Shown here one piece after another: positions 23,413-25,180 of a stretch of 25,180 nucleotides of DNA (the stretch's first letter is position 1; every line of letters begins with the position of its first letter). The stretch covers positions 1-25,180 of the forward strand of contig CAYONZ010000047.1 in NCBI GenBank assembly GCA_964405465.1, in the 5' to 3' direction. Origin of the DNA: CAYONZ01 sp964405465. Its GTDB lineage: Bacteria; Bdellovibrionota; Bdellovibrionia; Bdellovibrionales; JAMPXM01. The notes beneath the pieces were generated by a model, which was not told the DNA's origin, did not search any database, and worked only from the letters and a program-made list of their open reading frames with translations. The position numbers were made by a program, and so were the translations under genes.

Positions 23413-25180
23413 ATGAGCGAAGGATCAAACAAAAACCAAAGTAGAAAATTGCCGCTGCTACCACTGAGAGATCTTGTGATTTTTCCGCACATGGTCCTCC
23501 CGCTTTTTGTTGGACGAGAAAAGAGCATTAATGCCCTTGAAGAGGCGATGAAAGAGCACAGTGATATCGTGCTTGCTGCTCAGAAAGATGCGAAAACCAA
23601 CAATCCTGAACAAGCAGATATATACACGGTAGGGACAATCGGCCAAATTCGCCAATTATTGAGATTACCTGATGGTACAGTGAAGGTTCTTGTTGAAGGC
23701 GAGCGCCGAGTGAAGATTGAAAAGTATCTTCCGAATGAAAATTACTTTTTAGTTGAAGTTTCTGACTTAGGAGAGGCCAACGAAAGTAGCCTCGAGGCTC
23801 AGGCTCTTGTTCGCTTGGTTCAGGGCACTTTTGAGACCTACGTAAAGCTAAATAAACGCATTCCACCTGAGATTCTCATGCGTGTTTCGACAATTGAAAA
23901 CCCAGGAGAACTTGCGGATACAATTGTTGCACAACTCAATTTGAAAATTGAAGACAAGCAACGTCTCCTAGAGCTGGCTGATCCCACAAAGCGTCTTGAA
24001 GAGCTGACCAAGCTCATGTCAGGTGAAATCGAGATTCTTGAGGTTAAAAAGAAAATTACCACAAGAGTAAAAAAACAAATGGAACGCTCGCAGCGCGAGT
24101 ACTACCTAAATGAGCAAATGCAGGCCATTCAAAAAGAGCTCGGAGAAAAAGATGATTATCAAGCCGAGCTTCAAGAGTTAGAAGAGCAAACTAAGAAAAA
24201 GAAAATGACGAATGAGGCTCGCGAAAAGACTCTGAAAGAGATCAAAAAACTCAAAATGATGTCGCCGATGAGTGCTGAGGCAACAGTGGTGCGCAATTAT
24301 GTCGATTGGATGTTGGGTTTACCTTGGGTGAATTACTCAACAGACAAACACAATTTGGTCGAAGCAGAGAAGATTTTGAACGATGACCACTGGGGTCTCG
24401 ACAAGGTTAAAGAAAGAATTCTCGAACACCTGGCCGTTCAGGCCATTGCTAAAAATTTGAAAGGTCCAATCCTATGTTTAGTCGGACCTCCAGGTGTGGG
24501 GAAGACTTCATTAGCCAGATCGATTGCCAAATCTTTGGGTCGTCAGTTTGCTCGTATCTCTTTGGGAGGTGTTCGTGACGAGGCCGAAATCAGAGGACAT
24601 CGTAAAACTTATGTTGGAGCAATGCCTGGAAAGGTTTTGCAGGCTCTCCGCAAAGTGGAAACAGGAAACCCAGTTCTGTTGTTAGATGAGATCGACAAAA
24701 TGGCCAATGACTTTAGAGGTGACCCAGCATCGGCTATGTTAGAGGTTTTGGATCCAGAACAAAACAGTACTTTTCAGGATCACTATCTCGAAGTTGAATA
24801 TGACCTTTCGAAGTGTATGTTTGTGACCACAGCAAATTCACTGCACACGATTCCTCGACCACTGCTTGATCGAATGGAAGTCATTTCATTGGATGGATAC
24901 ACAGAAACTGAAAAGTTTCATATTGCGAAAAAATATTTGGTTCCGAAGCAGATCGAAGCGCACGGACTTGACGAATTCAAGGTCACATTTGCCGATCAAG
25001 CCATTCAAAATGTCATTCGCTATTACACTCGTGAGGCGGGGGTAAGAAATCTTGAGCGTCAGTTTGCAACGTGCTGTCGAAAAATCGCCAAAATCCTCAT
25101 TAAAGAGCAAGGAATTGGCGATGCTAAAAAATCGAAAGCAAAGTCTGCCAAATTTAAAGGCTATCAAATGACTCCGAAAA
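23413..25180 (+). CDS. lon: Lon, ATP-dependent protease (3' end outside window)
   Basis: The first 589 codons of Lon, a hexameric AAA+ protease that degrades misfolded and regulatory proteins. Translation from the ATG at 23413 (AAAGGAG five bases upstream) begins MSEGSNKNQSRKLPLLPLRD. The substrate-binding N domain covers about residues 12-210 (LPLRDLVIFPHMVLPLFVGR). A coiled-coil linker follows, and then the AAA+ module with Walker A GPPGVGKT (358-365, Lys364) and Walker B LLLDEIDK (Asp425, Glu426). The family segment GVRDEAEIRGHRKTYVGAMP is also present. The frame remains open to the last base. The protease domain with its Ser-Lys dyad would lie beyond the window, as Lon is about 800 residues. 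Confidence 0.97.
   Translation, partial: MSEGSNKNQSRKLPLLPLRDLVIFPHMVLPLFVGREKSINALEEAMKEHSDIVLAAQKDAKTNNPEQADIYTVGTIGQIRQLLRLPDGTVKVLVEGERRVKIEKYLPNENYFLVEVSDLGEANESSLEAQALVRLVQGTFETYVKLNKRIPPEILMRVSTIENPGELADTIVAQLNLKIEDKQRLLELADPTKRLEELTKLMSGEIEILEVKKKITTRVKKQMERSQREYYLNEQMQAIQKELGEKDDYQAELQELEEQTKKKKMTNEAREKTLKEIKKLKMMSPMSAEATVVRNYVDWMLGLPWVNYSTDKHNLVEAEKILNDDHWGLDKVKERILEHLAVQAIAKNLKGPILCLVGPPGVGKTSLARSIAKSLGRQFARISLGGVRDEAEIRGHRKTYVGAMPGKVLQALRKVETGNPVLLLDEIDKMANDFRGDPASAMLEVLDPEQNSTFQDHYLEVEYDLSKCMFVTTANSLHTIPRPLLDRMEVISLDGYTETEKFHIAKKYLVPKQIEAHGLDEFKVTFADQAIQNVIRYYTREAGVRNLERQFATCCRKIAKILIKEQGIGDAKKSKAKSAKFKGYQMTPK

Noticed and set aside
23528..24062. Minus-strand open frames inside the 5' part of lon
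   Set aside because: The plus frame from 23413 is unmistakably Lon through to the window end, so these are shadows.

Overview
The window is 25.2 kb of ordinary-looking bacterial chromosome. It is densely coded, with a base composition somewhat below 50% GC by eye. There are no insertion sequences, phage genes, CRISPR arrays, rRNAs or tRNAs that I could see. The proteins look like a Gram-negative bacterium of the former deltaproteobacterial type. Lipoproteins, a periplasmic EnvC-type protein, FtsEX, and the tig / paired ArsA-type ATPases / clpP-clpX-lon neighbourhood would fit a member of the Bdellovibrionota. That assignment is an inference from gene content and was not checked by any search.

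Region 1 (1-3760, plus strand) is the distal part of a suf iron-sulfur cluster assembly operon: sufC (5' end outside the window), sufD, sufS and a two-domain Nfu-type carrier. The last three are joined by 4-bp ATGA overlaps. Region 2 (3774-6577, minus strand) is a convergent pair: a large outer-membrane-type lipoprotein with an HEYGH zinc-metalloprotease site and a C-terminal PPC-like domain, followed by a membrane-anchored protein of unknown function. A divergent intergenic region (6578-6805) carries spaced TTGAGA repeats.

Region 3 (6806-12032, plus strand) is a cell-envelope and division operon: a conserved-looking 84-aa protein, ftsE, ftsX, an EnvC-like coiled-coil/LytM protein whose active site is degenerate, a CtpA-type processing protease, and a small secreted cysteine-containing protein. 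The LytM protein is most likely an FtsEX-controlled activator of murein hydrolases, not an enzyme. Two hairpins in this operon span stop codons; one of them also contains the next start codon.

Region 4 (12041-19612) starts with minus-strand tig (trigger factor). A back-to-back promoter pair separates it from a plus-strand operon: two adjacent ArsA/Get3-type ATPases, a TPR lipoprotein, an EI24/CysZ-like membrane protein and a glutamate-cysteine ligase (gshA, proteobacterial ATP-grasp-like type). A small exported protein follows. The two ATPases resemble the mycobacterial Get3-like pair Rv3679/Rv3680 and have complementary losses of active-site residues, which suggests an obligate heterodimer. 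Region 4 ends at a perfect 19-bp inverted-repeat bidirectional terminator.

Region 5 (19637-25180) holds minus-strand pepA and the plus-strand protein-quality-control cluster clpP-clpX-lon (lon is cut by the window end). With tig and the Get3-like pair, the right half is rich in protein folding, targeting and turnover genes. Nothing here is clearly a wholly new system. The best candidates for follow-up are the Get3-like pair with its membrane-associated neighbours, the stop-codon-spanning hairpins, and the HEYGH lipoprotein cassette.
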